Assembly: GCF_027604915.1 (NCBI RefSeq)
Contig: NZ_JAJAQC010000010.1
Span: 124,001-188,000, forward strand
Length of the DNA: 64,000 nt
Origin: Streptomonospora mangrovi
Lineage (GTDB): Bacteria; Actinomycetota; Actinomycetes; Streptosporangiales; Streptosporangiaceae
Reading direction: 5' to 3'
Of this stretch, positions 45,588-54,555 are shown piece after piece. A model generated the notes under the pieces. That model ran no database searches, was not told the origin of the DNA, and saw only the letters and a program-made list of their open reading frames with translations. The number at the start of each line of letters is the position of its first letter. The first letter of the stretch is position 1. Both the position numbers and the translations under genes were made by a program.

Positions 45588-46856
45588 ATGAGTACAGACA
45601 TCCTGCGGTTCGCCACGGCCGGGTCGGTCGACGACGGCAAGAGCACCCTGATCGGCCGGCTCCTCTTCGACTCCAAGTCGATCTTCGAGGACCAGCTCGA
45701 CGCGGTCGAGCGCACCAGCCGGGGCCGCGGCGAGGAGCAGACCAACCTCGCGCTGCTCACCGACGGCCTGCGCGCCGAGCGCGAGCAGGGCATCACCATC
45801 GACGTGGCCTACCGCTACTTCGCGACGCCGCGGCGGACCTTCATCATCGCCGACACCCCCGGCCACATCCAGTACACCCGCAACATGGTCACCGGGGCCT
45901 CCACCTCCGACCTCGCGATCATCCTGGTCGACGCCCGCAAGGGCCTCCAGGAGCAGAGCCGCCGCCACGCGTTCCTGACCACGCTGCTCCAGGTGCCGCA
46001 CCTGGTGCTGGCGGTCAACAAGATGGACCTCGTGGACTACTCCCAGGAGCGGTTCGAGGAGATCAAGCAGGAGTTCTCGGCGTTCGCCACCAAGCTCGAC
46101 GTCAGCGACCTCACCTTCATCCCGATGTCGGCGCTCAACGGCGACAACGTCGTGGACCGCTCCATCAACATGCCCTGGTACGACGGCCCCTCGCTGCTGC
46201 ACCACCTGGAGCACGTGCACATCGCCTCCGACCGCAACCTCATCGACGCGCGGTTCCCGGTGCAGTACGTGATCCGCCCGCACCGCGCGGCCGACCCCGA
46301 ACTCCACGACTACCGCGGCTACGCCGGGCAGGTCGCCGGCGGGGTGTTCAAGCGCGGCGACGAGATCATGCACCTGCCCTCGGGGCTGACCACCCGGGTG
46401 GCCAAGATCCTCACCCCCGACGGCGAGCTGGACGAGGCTTTCCCGCCCATGTCCGTGACCATGCTGCTTGAGGACGAGATCGACATCTCGCGCGGCGACA
46501 TGCTGTGCCGGCCCAACAACCAGCCCGAGGTGTCCCAGGACATCGACGCGATGGTGTGCTGGATGTCGGAGTCCCGCAAGCTGACCCCGCGCTCGCGGCT
46601 GCTGATCAAGCACACCACCCGCACCGCCAAGGTGATGGTGCGCGATCTGCTCTACCGGCTCGACGTCAACACGCTGCACCGCGACGAGGACGCCGCCGAC
46701 CTCTCCCTCAACGAGATCGGCCGGGTGAGCCTGCGCTCGACGCAGCCGCTGTTCGCCGACGAGTACAAGGAGAACCGGCTCACCGGCGGGTTCATCCTCA
46801 TCGACGAGGGCACCAACGCCACCGTCGGCGCCGGCATGATCGTGCACGCCGACTAG
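45588..46856 (+). CDS. cysN: sulfate adenylyltransferase subunit 1 (CysN)
   Basis: The 422-residue product starts at ATG 45588, 38 bases after cysD. It is an EF-Tu-like GTPase: GSVDDGKSTLIGRLLFDSK (P-loop), ADTPGHIQYTRNMVTGAS (G3) and NKMDLVDYSQERF (G4), followed by two beta-barrel domains. GTP hydrolysis drives APS formation by CysD. It lacks the C-terminal APS-kinase (CysC) domain found in NodQ-type fusions, so PAPS must be completed by another enzyme. Confidence 0.95.
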   Translation: MSTDILRFATAGSVDDGKSTLIGRLLFDSKSIFEDQLDAVERTSRGRGEEQTNLALLTDGLRAEREQGITIDVAYRYFATPRRTFIIADTPGHIQYTRNMVTGASTSDLAIILVDARKGLQEQSRRHAFLTTLLQVPHLVLAVNKMDLVDYSQERFEEIKQEFSAFATKLDVSDLTFIPMSALNGDNVVDRSINMPWYDGPSLLHHLEHVHIASDRNLIDARFPVQYVIRPHRAADPELHDYRGYAGQVAGGVFKRGDEIMHLPSGLTTRVAKILTPDGELDEAFPPMSVTMLLEDEIDISRGDMLCRPNNQPEVSQDIDAMVCWMSESRKLTPRSRLLIKHTTRTAKVMVRDLLYRLDVNTLHRDEDAADLSLNEIGRVSLRSTQPLFADEYKENRLTGGFILIDEGTNATVGAGMIVHAD

Positions 46857-46907
46857 GCGCCGCCCGCCACGGAAGTCCTCGCGGCCGTTCGCGCCGCAGC
46901 GTGACCG

Positions 46908-46938
46908 CACCGGCACACGGCGTACTAGTGTGCCGGTG
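46908..46938. promoter_or_regulatory. 11-base perfect inverted repeat abutting the sulfotransferase start
   Basis: CACCGGCACAC, nine bases, GTGTGCCGGTG. The right arm ends on the first base of the GTG start codon at 46938, and the loop holds a TACTA/TAGTGT -10-like sequence. It could be an operator, or the terminator of cysQ-cysD-cysN. Confidence 0.6.
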
Positions 46939-47864
46939 TGGAGGACTTTCAACTGCTGTTCGTCGGCGGCATGGGGCGCTCCGGCTCGACCCTGATCGAG
47001 CGGCTGCTGGGCGAGTTGCCCGGCGTGTGCTCGGTCGGCGAGGTCGTGCACCTGTGGCGCCGGGCGCTCCTCGACGGCGAGCCGTGCGGCTGCGGCGCGC
47101 CGTTCGCCGAATGCGGCTTCTGGGCCGCCGTGGGCCGCGCGGCCTTCGGCGGCTGGGAGCGGGTGGACGCCCGCGAGGTCCTGGCGCTCAAGGACTCGGT
47201 GGACCGCACCCGCTACGTCCCCGCGCTGCTGCGCGGCCGGCCCCCGGCGGCGCTGGCCGAGCGGGTGGTCCGCTACACCGACCTCTACGACCGGCTCTAC
47301 GCGGCCGTGGCCCGCGTCAGCGGCTGCCGGGTGGTCGTGGACTCCAGCAAGCACGCCTCGCTCGCCGCGTGCCTGCGCCACCGCTACGGGCGCGGCCTGC
47401 GGCTGCTGCACGTGCTGCGCGACCCCCGCGCGGTGGCCCACGCCTGGGCCAAGCGGGTGCCCCGGCCTGAGGCCACCCCCGCCAGCGCCGAGCAGGAGAT
47501 GGCGCGCTACTCGGCGGGGCGGGCCGCCGTCCAGTGGACGGCGCAGAACGAGATCCTGGCCCGGCTGACGCGGGAGGGCGTGCCCACGCGGCGGGTGCGC
47601 TACGAGGACTTCGTGGCCGACCCGGTGGCCGAGTTCCGGCACATCGCGGCGTTCGCCGGACACCGCGGCGACGCGCTGCCGGTGGCGGCCGACGGCACCG
47701 CGCACCTGTCGCCCGGCCACACGGTGTCGGGCAACCCGATGCGCTTCCGCACCGGCGCGGTGCGGGTGTGCGCCGACGTGTCGTGGCGGGCCGGGCTGGC
47801 GCCGCTGAACCGCGCGGCGGTGTCGGCGCTGACGTGCGCGACCCGGGGCCGGTTCGGGTACTGA
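46938..47864 (+). CDS. sulfotransferase 1
   Basis: The 308-residue product is a PAPS-dependent sulfotransferase. LFVGGMGRSGSTLIERLLGELPG (residues 7-29) is the 5'-phosphosulfate loop and RLLHVLRDPRAVAHAW (about 154-169) the 3'-phosphate loop. VRYEDFVADPVAEFRHIAAFAG is the typical C-terminal signature. The several cysteines (CGCGAPFAECGFW) occur in bacterial glycan sulfotransferases. The acceptor is presumably the nascent polysaccharide or a sugar of its repeat (inference from context). No ribosome site precedes the GTG, so it may be leaderless from its own promoter. Confidence 0.9.
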   Translation: MEDFQLLFVGGMGRSGSTLIERLLGELPGVCSVGEVVHLWRRALLDGEPCGCGAPFAECGFWAAVGRAAFGGWERVDAREVLALKDSVDRTRYVPALLRGRPPAALAERVVRYTDLYDRLYAAVARVSGCRVVVDSSKHASLAACLRHRYGRGLRLLHVLRDPRAVAHAWAKRVPRPEATPASAEQEMARYSAGRAAVQWTAQNEILARLTREGVPTRRVRYEDFVADPVAEFRHIAAFAGHRGDALPVAADGTAHLSPGHTVSGNPMRFRTGAVRVCADVSWRAGLAPLNRAAVSALTCATRGRFGY

Positions 47865-48066
47865 GCGCGCGGGTGGGCGCGGGCGGGGCTCGGTCGAGCG
47901 CGGTGGCGCGGGTAGGGGCGCCGCCGGGGCCGGCGGGCGGGCGGCGGACGGGGGAGGAGCGCGCGGAAGGGCCGGCGCGGGCGGTGTCGGACTTGTCGCC
48001 ATTGCGACGCGCCCGAAAAACAGCGGCTTGTGTTGCTGTACGTGGTTGTGTGGTAACTAATTGTGC

Positions 48067-49755
48067 ATGCGTGATTCCGGGGGAGCCCACAGGTCCGACC
48101 ACGGCCACCGCGCCACCCGGCGCGCGGCGCGGCTGCTGGAGCAGTTCACGCCGGGGCGCCGCGGGGGTGCGGCGGTCGCGGTGACCCTGATGGCGGTGGC
48201 CTGCGCGCCCGTGGCCGTGGGCCACACTGCGGCGCGGTTCATGGACGGCGAACCCCGGCCCGCCGCCGGCCACGCGTCGGCGGGGCCCGAGGGCGCCTCC
48301 ACCGGCTACGACACCGGTCCGGTGGCCACCGGGTCGGCGTCGGCGGGGGCCACCTCCTACGCGTCGGCCGGCCCCGACGGCGCCGTCAGCGAGTACGGCG
48401 GCACGCCCTCACCCGCCACCACCACCGCGTCCTCGGCCGGGCCGTCGCCGGCCGCGTCGGCGGGTACCGGATCCTCGCCCGCCGCCTCGCCCTCGTCCTC
48501 GCCGTCGGCGAGCGCGCCGGCCCCGGGCGGCGCCGCAGCGCCGGAGTCGCCCAGCGCCTCGGCGTCCCCTGCGGCGGCCGGCCCCTCGCCCGCAGCCGAG
48601 CCCGCGCCGGGCGCGCAGCCCTCGGCCGCGCCCTCCGGCGCGGAGCCCTCGGTCGCGCCCTCGGGCGGCGACCCCGCACCGGCGTCGCCGTCACCCGGCA
48701 CGGCACCCAGCGCCTCGCCCAGTCCCTCGACCAGCCCCTCGCCCGACGACCCCCGCTGCACGGTGAGCGCCATCATGGAGCCCACGTGCGCGGTGTGGTG
48801 GGGGGCCAGCCCCTGGCGGGGCGACCCCCGGCCGCTGGAGAAGACCACCGGCCGCCCGATGGACATCGTCTACACCTGGCACGGGATCGACCAGCACGAC
48901 ATCCCCACCGCCAGCGAGGTCGCGCTGACCCGCGAGGGCCGGATGCTGCACGCCAACATCGAGGCCCGGCGGTTCGAGGAACCCGGCCACCCGGCGCTCA
49001 GCTACCGGCAGATCATCGAGGGCGAGTTCGACGACTCCCTGACCGCCCAGGCCCACAACATCGCCGACCTCGGCCAGCCGTTCTTCGTCACCTTCGACCA
49101 CGAGGCCGACGCCAAGAAGCGCTACAACACCCGGGGCACGCCCGAGGAGTTCGTGGCGGCCTGGCGGCACATCGTGGACCTCTACCGCGCCAACGGCGCC
49201 GACAACGCGATCTTCGTCTGGAACGTCACCGGCTGGCCCCAGAACCTCGACCGCCTGCCCGGCCTGTGGCCCGGCAACGCCTACGTCGACTGGATCAGTT
49301 GGGAGGCGTACAACATGACCGGGTGCGAACTCCAGCCCCACTGGGAGCACGTGGACTCCTTCGAGGACGCGCTGCGCCCCACCTACGAGTGGATCCAGAC
49401 CGAGGGCGAGAAGCACGGGATCGACCCCGACAAGCCGGTGATGATCGGCGAGATGGGCACGGTGCCGCTGCGCGACCCCCGGGCCACCGCCGAGTGGTAC
49501 GCCGCGATCCCCGAGACCCTGCGCGAGTACGAGCGGGTGCGGGCGGTCAAGCTGTGGGACGGGATGACCGCGCCCACCTGCGACTTCCGGGTGCTGCGCG
49601 ACGCGCACGCCGCCCACGGCTACAGCAAGGCCGCCCGGCACCCCTACGTCAACGTGCCCGAGCGGGCGCGCGAGGCGATCGAGGACGCCCTGGCGCTGGC
49701 CGAGGAGGCGCGGCGCCACGCCGAGCGGCTCAGCGAGCGCGGGCTGCGGGAGTAG
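48067..49755 (+). CDS. secreted GH26-like glycoside hydrolase with long Ser/Ala/Pro linker
   Basis: From ATG 48067 the product has 562 residues. An N-terminal membrane or signal segment (about residues 34-56) is followed by a roughly 160-residue low-complexity Ser/Ala/Pro/Gly region, then the catalytic domain from about residue 230. TWHGIDQHDIPT, FFVTFDHEADAKKR (probable acid/base Glu) and NAIFVWNVTGWPQNLDRLPGLWPGNAYVDWISWEAYN are visible, as is VMIGEMGTVPLRD with the probable nucleophile Glu; this order fits clan GH-A, family GH26-like. It would trim or release the polysaccharide outside the cell. TAACTA just upstream suggests a leaderless promoter. Confidence 0.85.
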   Translation: MRDSGGAHRSDHGHRATRRAARLLEQFTPGRRGGAAVAVTLMAVACAPVAVGHTAARFMDGEPRPAAGHASAGPEGASTGYDTGPVATGSASAGATSYASAGPDGAVSEYGGTPSPATTTASSAGPSPAASAGTGSSPAASPSSSPSASAPAPGGAAAPESPSASASPAAAGPSPAAEPAPGAQPSAAPSGAEPSVAPSGGDPAPASPSPGTAPSASPSPSTSPSPDDPRCTVSAIMEPTCAVWWGASPWRGDPRPLEKTTGRPMDIVYTWHGIDQHDIPTASEVALTREGRMLHANIEARRFEEPGHPALSYRQIIEGEFDDSLTAQAHNIADLGQPFFVTFDHEADAKKRYNTRGTPEEFVAAWRHIVDLYRANGADNAIFVWNVTGWPQNLDRLPGLWPGNAYVDWISWEAYNMTGCELQPHWEHVDSFEDALRPTYEWIQTEGEKHGIDPDKPVMIGEMGTVPLRDPRATAEWYAAIPETLREYERVRAVKLWDGMTAPTCDFRVLRDAHAAHGYSKAARHPYVNVPERAREAIEDALALAEEARRHAERLSERGLRE

Positions 49756-49897
49756 CCCGCCCGCGCGGCGCACCGGAGGCGGCCGTGCGGCAGTCGAGCG
49801 GGCACGGCCCGGCCGGCCGCCGCGCGGCCGCCGCCCGCTCGGAAGGCGCGCGCCGCCCGCCGCGTCCCCCACCATCGGACGTGGGCGCGCGGCGCGG

Positions 49898-51418
49898 CTA
49901 CAGCCCCCGGCCGCGGCGGTGCAGGGCGCGCAGCACCGCGCCGGCGGGCAGGCCGCAGCCCACCGCCGCCGCCAGGTAGGCGCGGGCCTCGCCCGGGTGG
50001 GCGCGCAGGGCGGCCACCGCCCACTCCAGCGCGGCGGCGCGCCGGCCCGCGGCGGCCTCGGCGAACGCGATCTGCCCGGCCACCCGGGCGAACCCGCGCG
50101 GCACCAGCCGGAACTCCGGGTAGGCGGTCAGCAGCCAGCGCAGCGCCGCCGAGATGGTCTGCCACCGGCCGCCGAAGTGGGACCGGGCGTGCCAGAGCAC
50201 GCGCACGTGCGCGGCGGGGACGTTGCGCACGGGGGCGCGCCGGGCCATCCGCAGCAGCAGTTCGTAGTCCTCGGCGTAGCTGCCGGGGATCTCCTCGTTG
50301 ACGCCGCCGGCGCCCTCGACCAGCGCGGCGCGCCGCAGCAGGAACGTGGAGGGGTGGAGTTCGGTCAGCCGCGAGCGCAGCAGGTCGGCGAACTCCACGC
50401 GGGTGCGGTCGAGCACCCGCTCGGCCTCCCGGCGGCCGTAGACAACCCGGATGCCGCAGCACACGAGTTCGGTGCCGGGCTCGGCGCGCATGACCTCGAC
50501 CTGGGCGCGCAGCTTGCCCGGCAGCCAGGTGTCGTCGTCGTCGCAGAAGGCCACCAGGTCGCTGCGGGCCGCCAGGACCCCGGTGTTGCGGGCGCCGGCC
50601 AGCCCGGGGCGGCCGGTGTTGCGCAGCACGCCCACGGGGCGGGCGGCGTCGGCGCGCTCCAGGGCGGGGTCGGGCTCCTCCTGGTCGTAGACGACCAGGG
50701 TGCGCACGGTGCCGGGGTAGTCCTGGGCGGCGATGTGGTCGAGGGTGCGGCGCAGCAGGTCGGGGCGGTCGCGGGTGGGCACCACGACCGTGACCTCGGG
50801 CCACGCGGAGGGGTCGGGATCGCCGGGCGGGGGCGCCGCGGGACCGGGCCGGTCGGCGCGGGCGGTGCCGATGAGCAGGTCGATCAGCCGGCCGGCGCGC
50901 AGGGCCACGGCCTCGGGGCCTTCGCCGGGCTCCTCGACCACGCGGAAGTCGGCGGGCTGGGCCAGTGCCTTGTCGACGGTGGCGGCGAACTGCTGGTAGC
51001 TGGAGCAGGCGCGCACCATCCGCGCGGAGTCGAGCCGGGCGACGAACCGGATCTGGTGGTCGTCGACGTGCTCGCCGAGTTCGGGGTCGCGCGCCACGGC
51101 GATCGGCAGGTGGCCGGCCGCGCGCGCCTCGCTGATGGTGGCGGGGCCGCCGTGGGAGACCACGGCGGCGGCCGCGCGCATGGCCGCGCCGAGCCGGTCG
51201 CGGTCGATGAGGCCGACCCCCTCGGCGGTGGCGGGCGCGGGCGTGGCGCCGTGCTGCACCAGCACCCGGACCTCGGGGCGGTCGGCGGCGTAGGTGTCGG
51301 CCCAGTCGATCAGCCGGGTGAACGGGTGGTGGTCGGTGCCCACCGCCACCAGCACCAGCGGGCGGACGTCGGCGGGGTCGGTGAGGGCGGCGCCGGAGTC
51401 GGCGCGGCGGTCGGTCAC
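49898..51418 (-). CDS. fusion of PssE/Alg13-like and family 2 glycosyltransferase
   Basis: The 506-residue product starts at GTG 51418, overlapping the stop of the PssD-like gene (GTGA). Residues about 15-155 are an Alg13/PssE-type domain (LVLVAVGTDHHPFTRLIDW, VSHGGPATISEARAAGHLPIAVARD). From about 175 a GT-A family 2 domain begins: VTVVVPTRDRPDLLRRTLDHI, then NTGRPGLAGARNTGVLAA and the DXD-like FCDDDDTWLPGKL, and SYAEDYELLLRMA. PssE and PssD together make one glycosyltransferase; here PssE is joined to a second enzyme, so the protein may add two successive sugars. It is the last gene of the minus arm. Confidence 0.9.
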   Translation of the reverse strand: MTDRRADSGAALTDPADVRPLVLVAVGTDHHPFTRLIDWADTYAADRPEVRVLVQHGATPAPATAEGVGLIDRDRLGAAMRAAAAVVSHGGPATISEARAAGHLPIAVARDPELGEHVDDHQIRFVARLDSARMVRACSSYQQFAATVDKALAQPADFRVVEEPGEGPEAVALRAGRLIDLLIGTARADRPGPAAPPPGDPDPSAWPEVTVVVPTRDRPDLLRRTLDHIAAQDYPGTVRTLVVYDQEEPDPALERADAARPVGVLRNTGRPGLAGARNTGVLAARSDLVAFCDDDDTWLPGKLRAQVEVMRAEPGTELVCCGIRVVYGRREAERVLDRTRVEFADLLRSRLTELHPSTFLLRRAALVEGAGGVNEEIPGSYAEDYELLLRMARRAPVRNVPAAHVRVLWHARSHFGGRWQTISAALRWLLTAYPEFRLVPRGFARVAGQIAFAEAAAGRRAAALEWAVAALRAHPGEARAYLAAAVGCGLPAGAVLRALHRRGRGL

Positions 51419-51873
51419 AGCAGCGGTCCCACGGTGATGGCGGTCGGCAGGAAGGCCCGCTGCTCCTCCCACTGGGCGAGGTGCAGCCGGGTGAAGGGCC
51501 GGCAGAGCCGGGTGGTCAGGGTGGGGGTGTCGATGCGGTCGTAGACCTCGACGTAGACGGTGGGGATCCGCAGCAGCCAGGCCAGGACGAAGAACGGCAG
51601 CGCCACGCCCGCGCCGGTGGTGACGACGGCGGCCGGGCGGGTGCCGGCCAGGGTGCGCACCGCCAGCAGGGTGTTGCGCGCCAGGTTGGGGAGGTTGCGG
51701 GTGGTGGGGTGGTGAGCGTGCCGGACGTCCTCGCCGGCGAGCAGGTGCAGGGCGTCGGGCGTGGGGAAGGTGACCCAGATCCGGCGGTGCTCCCGCCACC
51801 ACGGGCGCAGGGCCCACAGTTGGGCGAGGTGGCCCCCGCTCGACGCGACGAGGAGGACTGGAGCGGTAGGCAT
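51415..51873 (-). CDS. pssD: PssD/Alg14-like glycosyltransferase subunit
   Basis: The 152-residue product begins APVLLVASSGGHLAQLWALRPWW, the Alg14/PssD signature, with a hydrophobic segment AVVTTGAGVALPFFVLAWLLRIPTVYVEVYDRID that anchors the partner at the membrane. In Alg13/14 and PssE/PssD pairs this subunit recruits the catalytic PssE subunit, which is encoded immediately downstream with GTGA overlap. ATG 51873 is preceded by an AT-rich patch (about 51880-51920) that probably contains a promoter. Confidence 0.9.
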   Translation of the reverse strand: MPTAPVLLVASSGGHLAQLWALRPWWREHRRIWVTFPTPDALHLLAGEDVRHAHHPTTRNLPNLARNTLLAVRTLAGTRPAAVVTTGAGVALPFFVLAWLLRIPTVYVEVYDRIDTPTLTTRLCRPFTRLHLAQWEEQRAFLPTAITVGPLL

Positions 51874-51995
51874 GGCGGCATCATCCCATAACTTATGGTG
51901 ATTGCTTAATAGCTAACGGTAATGTCCGTGCCGTGGTCGCCGGTGGAGCGGCGCGGCCCGGCCGGAGCGTGCCGGCCCGGCCCCACGTCAGCGGA

Positions 51996-53552
51996 TCAGC
52001 CCGCGCCCGCCTCCACCGCCTCGGGCGCCCGCGCCCGCCGGCGGCGCGACACCAGACCGTCGAGTTCGAGCGGCCCCCGCAGCCGCCACAGCGTCGCCAG
52101 GTACCCGGCGGTGCCCATGGCCAGCGCGGCGGCCAGCGACAGCCCGGTGGTGCCCAGCAGCGCCGCGCACAGCGCCGGCAGCGCCCCGAACCACCCCAGG
52201 CACACGCCGGCGGCGATGAACCAGCGCCGGTCGAACGGGTGCAGCCCGTGGGAGCGCAGCAGTTGCGCCAGCGGCAGCACCTTGCGCACCGTGATGGCGG
52301 CGGCCCACGCCAGCGCCGCGCCGACCGTGCCCAGTACGGGGATGAGCACGGCGCACAGCACGAGGTCGGCGGCCAGCGCCAGCACGTTGTTGACCAGGTT
52401 CCACCGGGTCCGCCCGGTCATCGTCAGCACGAGGTCGCCCATGCCCAGCGCCGCCGACGCCAGTTGGGCCAGCGCGATGACCACGAGCACCGGGGCGCCG
52501 GCGGTGTAGCCGGACCCGAACAGCGCCATCAGCAGGGGGGCGTAGGCGAGGGCGGGGAGGAACATCGGCCAGGTCAGGCAGATCTGCCAGGCCGTGCCGG
52601 CGCGGTAGAGGCGGTTGGCGCCGGCCCGGTCGTCCACGGCCAGGAGTTCGGCCAGCCGCGCCTCGGCGGCGAACTGGAGCGCCTGGGCGGCGAACTGCCC
52701 GGCGACCATGAACCGGGTCGCGGCGGTGAAGAGCGCCGCCTCGGCGGCGCCCTGGAGGGCGGCGACGAACACGATGCCCAGGCGCTGGATGCCCAGTTGG
52801 GCGATGCCGGCCACCGAGCGCGGCAGCGCGAACGCCCAGAAGGCCCGCGGCGACACCGCCGGCTCCGGGGCGGGCGCGCGCCGCGGGGTGCACGGGGGCG
52901 CCTTGGCGCGCGGCGCGCCGGTGATGCGGCGCATCCACCACCACGCCAGCACCGCCACCGGCAGGTAGGGGCCGGCCCAGGCCACCGCGAGCAGGCCCGC
53001 CCAGCCTGTCACCGCCACCCCGCACACCAGCGCCAGTTGGGCCAGCGGGCGGCCCAGCTTCTCCAGCAGCACGGTGGGGGCGTGGTCGTGGTAGGCGCGG
53101 GTGGCGGCCAGCGCGGCGTCGGTGATGACCGCGAACGGCAGGAACACCGCCAGCAGCCGCAGGTAGACGCCGGCCGCCGGGTCCGACAGCAGTTCGGCCA
53201 GCTCCCCGGCGAACGCGAACAGCAGCGCGCCCAGCAGCACCGCCGCCCCGGTGGCCGGGGCCAGGGCGGTCCGCAGCACCCGGGGGACCGCCGCGGCCGC
53301 CCCCGCCGTGCGCAGCCGCGCCAGGAAGTACACCAGGCCGCTGGTGGTGCCCAGGTTGGCCGCCGCCGAGGCCACCAGGAACACCGAGGTGGCCGAGAAC
53401 AGCAGGCCGGCGGTCTCGGCGGAGAACCCCCGGGTGACGGCGACGACCACGCCGAGGTTGACGACCGCCGCCGTGACGGCGCCGGCCATGTTCACCACCC
53501 CGCCGCGGGCCACGCGGCGCATCTCGGGGCCGCCCCGGTGGGCCGGGCTCAC
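51996..53552 (-). CDS. Wzx-like polysaccharide flippase (MOP superfamily)
   Basis: From GTG 53552, overlapping the sulfotransferase 2 stop (GTGA), the product has 518 residues and 12-14 hydrophobic helices. Family features include the N-terminal GGVVNMAGAVTAAVVNLGVVVAVTRGF, FLVASAAANLGTTSGLVYFLAR and the paired LILVIALAQLASAALG-type region near the C-terminal third. It would move lipid-linked repeat units across the membrane. The order between PssD and a sulfotransferase supports polysaccharide rather than peptidoglycan (MurJ) export. Confidence 0.9.
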   Translation of the reverse strand: MSPAHRGGPEMRRVARGGVVNMAGAVTAAVVNLGVVVAVTRGFSAETAGLLFSATSVFLVASAAANLGTTSGLVYFLARLRTAGAAAAVPRVLRTALAPATGAAVLLGALLFAFAGELAELLSDPAAGVYLRLLAVFLPFAVITDAALAATRAYHDHAPTVLLEKLGRPLAQLALVCGVAVTGWAGLLAVAWAGPYLPVAVLAWWWMRRITGAPRAKAPPCTPRRAPAPEPAVSPRAFWAFALPRSVAGIAQLGIQRLGIVFVAALQGAAEAALFTAATRFMVAGQFAAQALQFAAEARLAELLAVDDRAGANRLYRAGTAWQICLTWPMFLPALAYAPLLMALFGSGYTAGAPVLVVIALAQLASAALGMGDLVLTMTGRTRWNLVNNVLALAADLVLCAVLIPVLGTVGAALAWAAAITVRKVLPLAQLLRSHGLHPFDRRWFIAAGVCLGWFGALPALCAALLGTTGLSLAAALAMGTAGYLATLWRLRGPLELDGLVSRRRRARAPEAVEAGAG

Positions 53553-54424
53553 GTCCGCCACGCGGGGGTGCGGCCCCACCAGTCGGCGAGTTCGCGGTCG
53601 GCCTCGGCGAAGTGGTCGCTGAGCCGGGCGCGCAGGCTTGCGGGCATGGCGGAGCGCGGGCGGGCGTTGTGCCGGCCGAACCGGACGCGGTCGTGGTGGC
53701 CGATGCCCAGGAAGTGCTCCACGGCGGCGAACGCGGGGGCCGGCGCGGTGAAGAACGCCTCGCTGTCGATGACGTGCATGCGGTCGCGCCCCACCAGCTT
53801 CTCCAGCCGGCGGAGCTGCTCGGCGTAGCGCCCGCGCGCCAGGTAGGCGTGGTGCTGGTGGGAGTGGGAGTAGGCGGTGGGGTCGCGGCGCAGCCGGTCC
53901 TCCTCGCCGCGCAGCCGCTCCTCCTCCAGCTCCAGCGCGCGCTCGAACGGCTCGGTCTCGAACCCGCGCGCCAGTTCGTGGCTGTGGGCGGAGTAGGCGC
54001 GCTCGACCGGGTCGCGCAGCATCACGATGACCTTCACCCCCGGCAGGTCGCGGGCCAGGCGCTCGGCGGCCAGGGGGTGGAACAGGTAGTAGGGGCTGGA
54101 CTCGCCGACCTCCACGCGCGGCCGGCCCCGGCAGGGGCGGGTGAACACCCGGGGCGGGAAGTGCCCCCGGTAGAAGTCCAGGCCCCGGGCGTACTGGGTG
54201 TCGAAGTAGTGCACGCCCTTGCGCAGCGCCGGGCCCATGACCTGCGGGTGCTGGACCAGGGCGCGGAACAGCGAGGTGGTGCCGCAGCGCTGGGCGCCGA
54301 CGATGAGGAAGGTGGGCAGCGAGCGGATGCCGCTGGTGGCCTGGCCGAAGGCGTGGGACACCGAGCGGACGGCCTCCTTGACCGCGGGGGGCACGGCGGG
54401 CCGGGCGGTGGGGTTCGCGCTCAT
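53549..54424 (-). CDS. sulfotransferase 2
   Basis: The 291-residue product has the PAPS loops LPTFLIVGAQRCGTTSLFRAL (5'-phosphosulfate, about residues 36-56) and VKVIVMLRDPVERAYSAHSH (3'-phosphate, about 130-149). VEVGESSPYYLFHPLAAERLARDLPG lies between. This is the heparan-sulfate-sulfotransferase-like (Sulfotransfer_1/3) form, distinct from sulfotransferase 1, so two positions or residues could be modified. C-terminal HNARPRSAMPASLRARLSDHFAEADREL is typical. Its stop overlaps the flippase start. Confidence 0.92.
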   Translation of the reverse strand: MSANPTARPAVPPAVKEAVRSVSHAFGQATSGIRSLPTFLIVGAQRCGTTSLFRALVQHPQVMGPALRKGVHYFDTQYARGLDFYRGHFPPRVFTRPCRGRPRVEVGESSPYYLFHPLAAERLARDLPGVKVIVMLRDPVERAYSAHSHELARGFETEPFERALELEEERLRGEEDRLRRDPTAYSHSHQHHAYLARGRYAEQLRRLEKLVGRDRMHVIDSEAFFTAPAPAFAAVEHFLGIGHHDRVRFGRHNARPRSAMPASLRARLSDHFAEADRELADWWGRTPAWRT

Positions 54425-54555
54425 GGGCGGTTTTCCTTGTCCGATCAGCGGGAGCGGTGGAGCGAACGGCGCGGGGCGGGCGGCGGCGGGGCCGCCGGCG
54501 CCTCAGCGGGGCGGCGCGGGCGCGCGCCGGGGCGGCCCGGTGGTGCGGGGCGGGG

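Noticed and set aside
51922-53828. Plus-strand frames of 195 and 631 codons opposite the flippase
   Set aside because: Antisense shadows of the flippase and sulfotransferase 2 genes.
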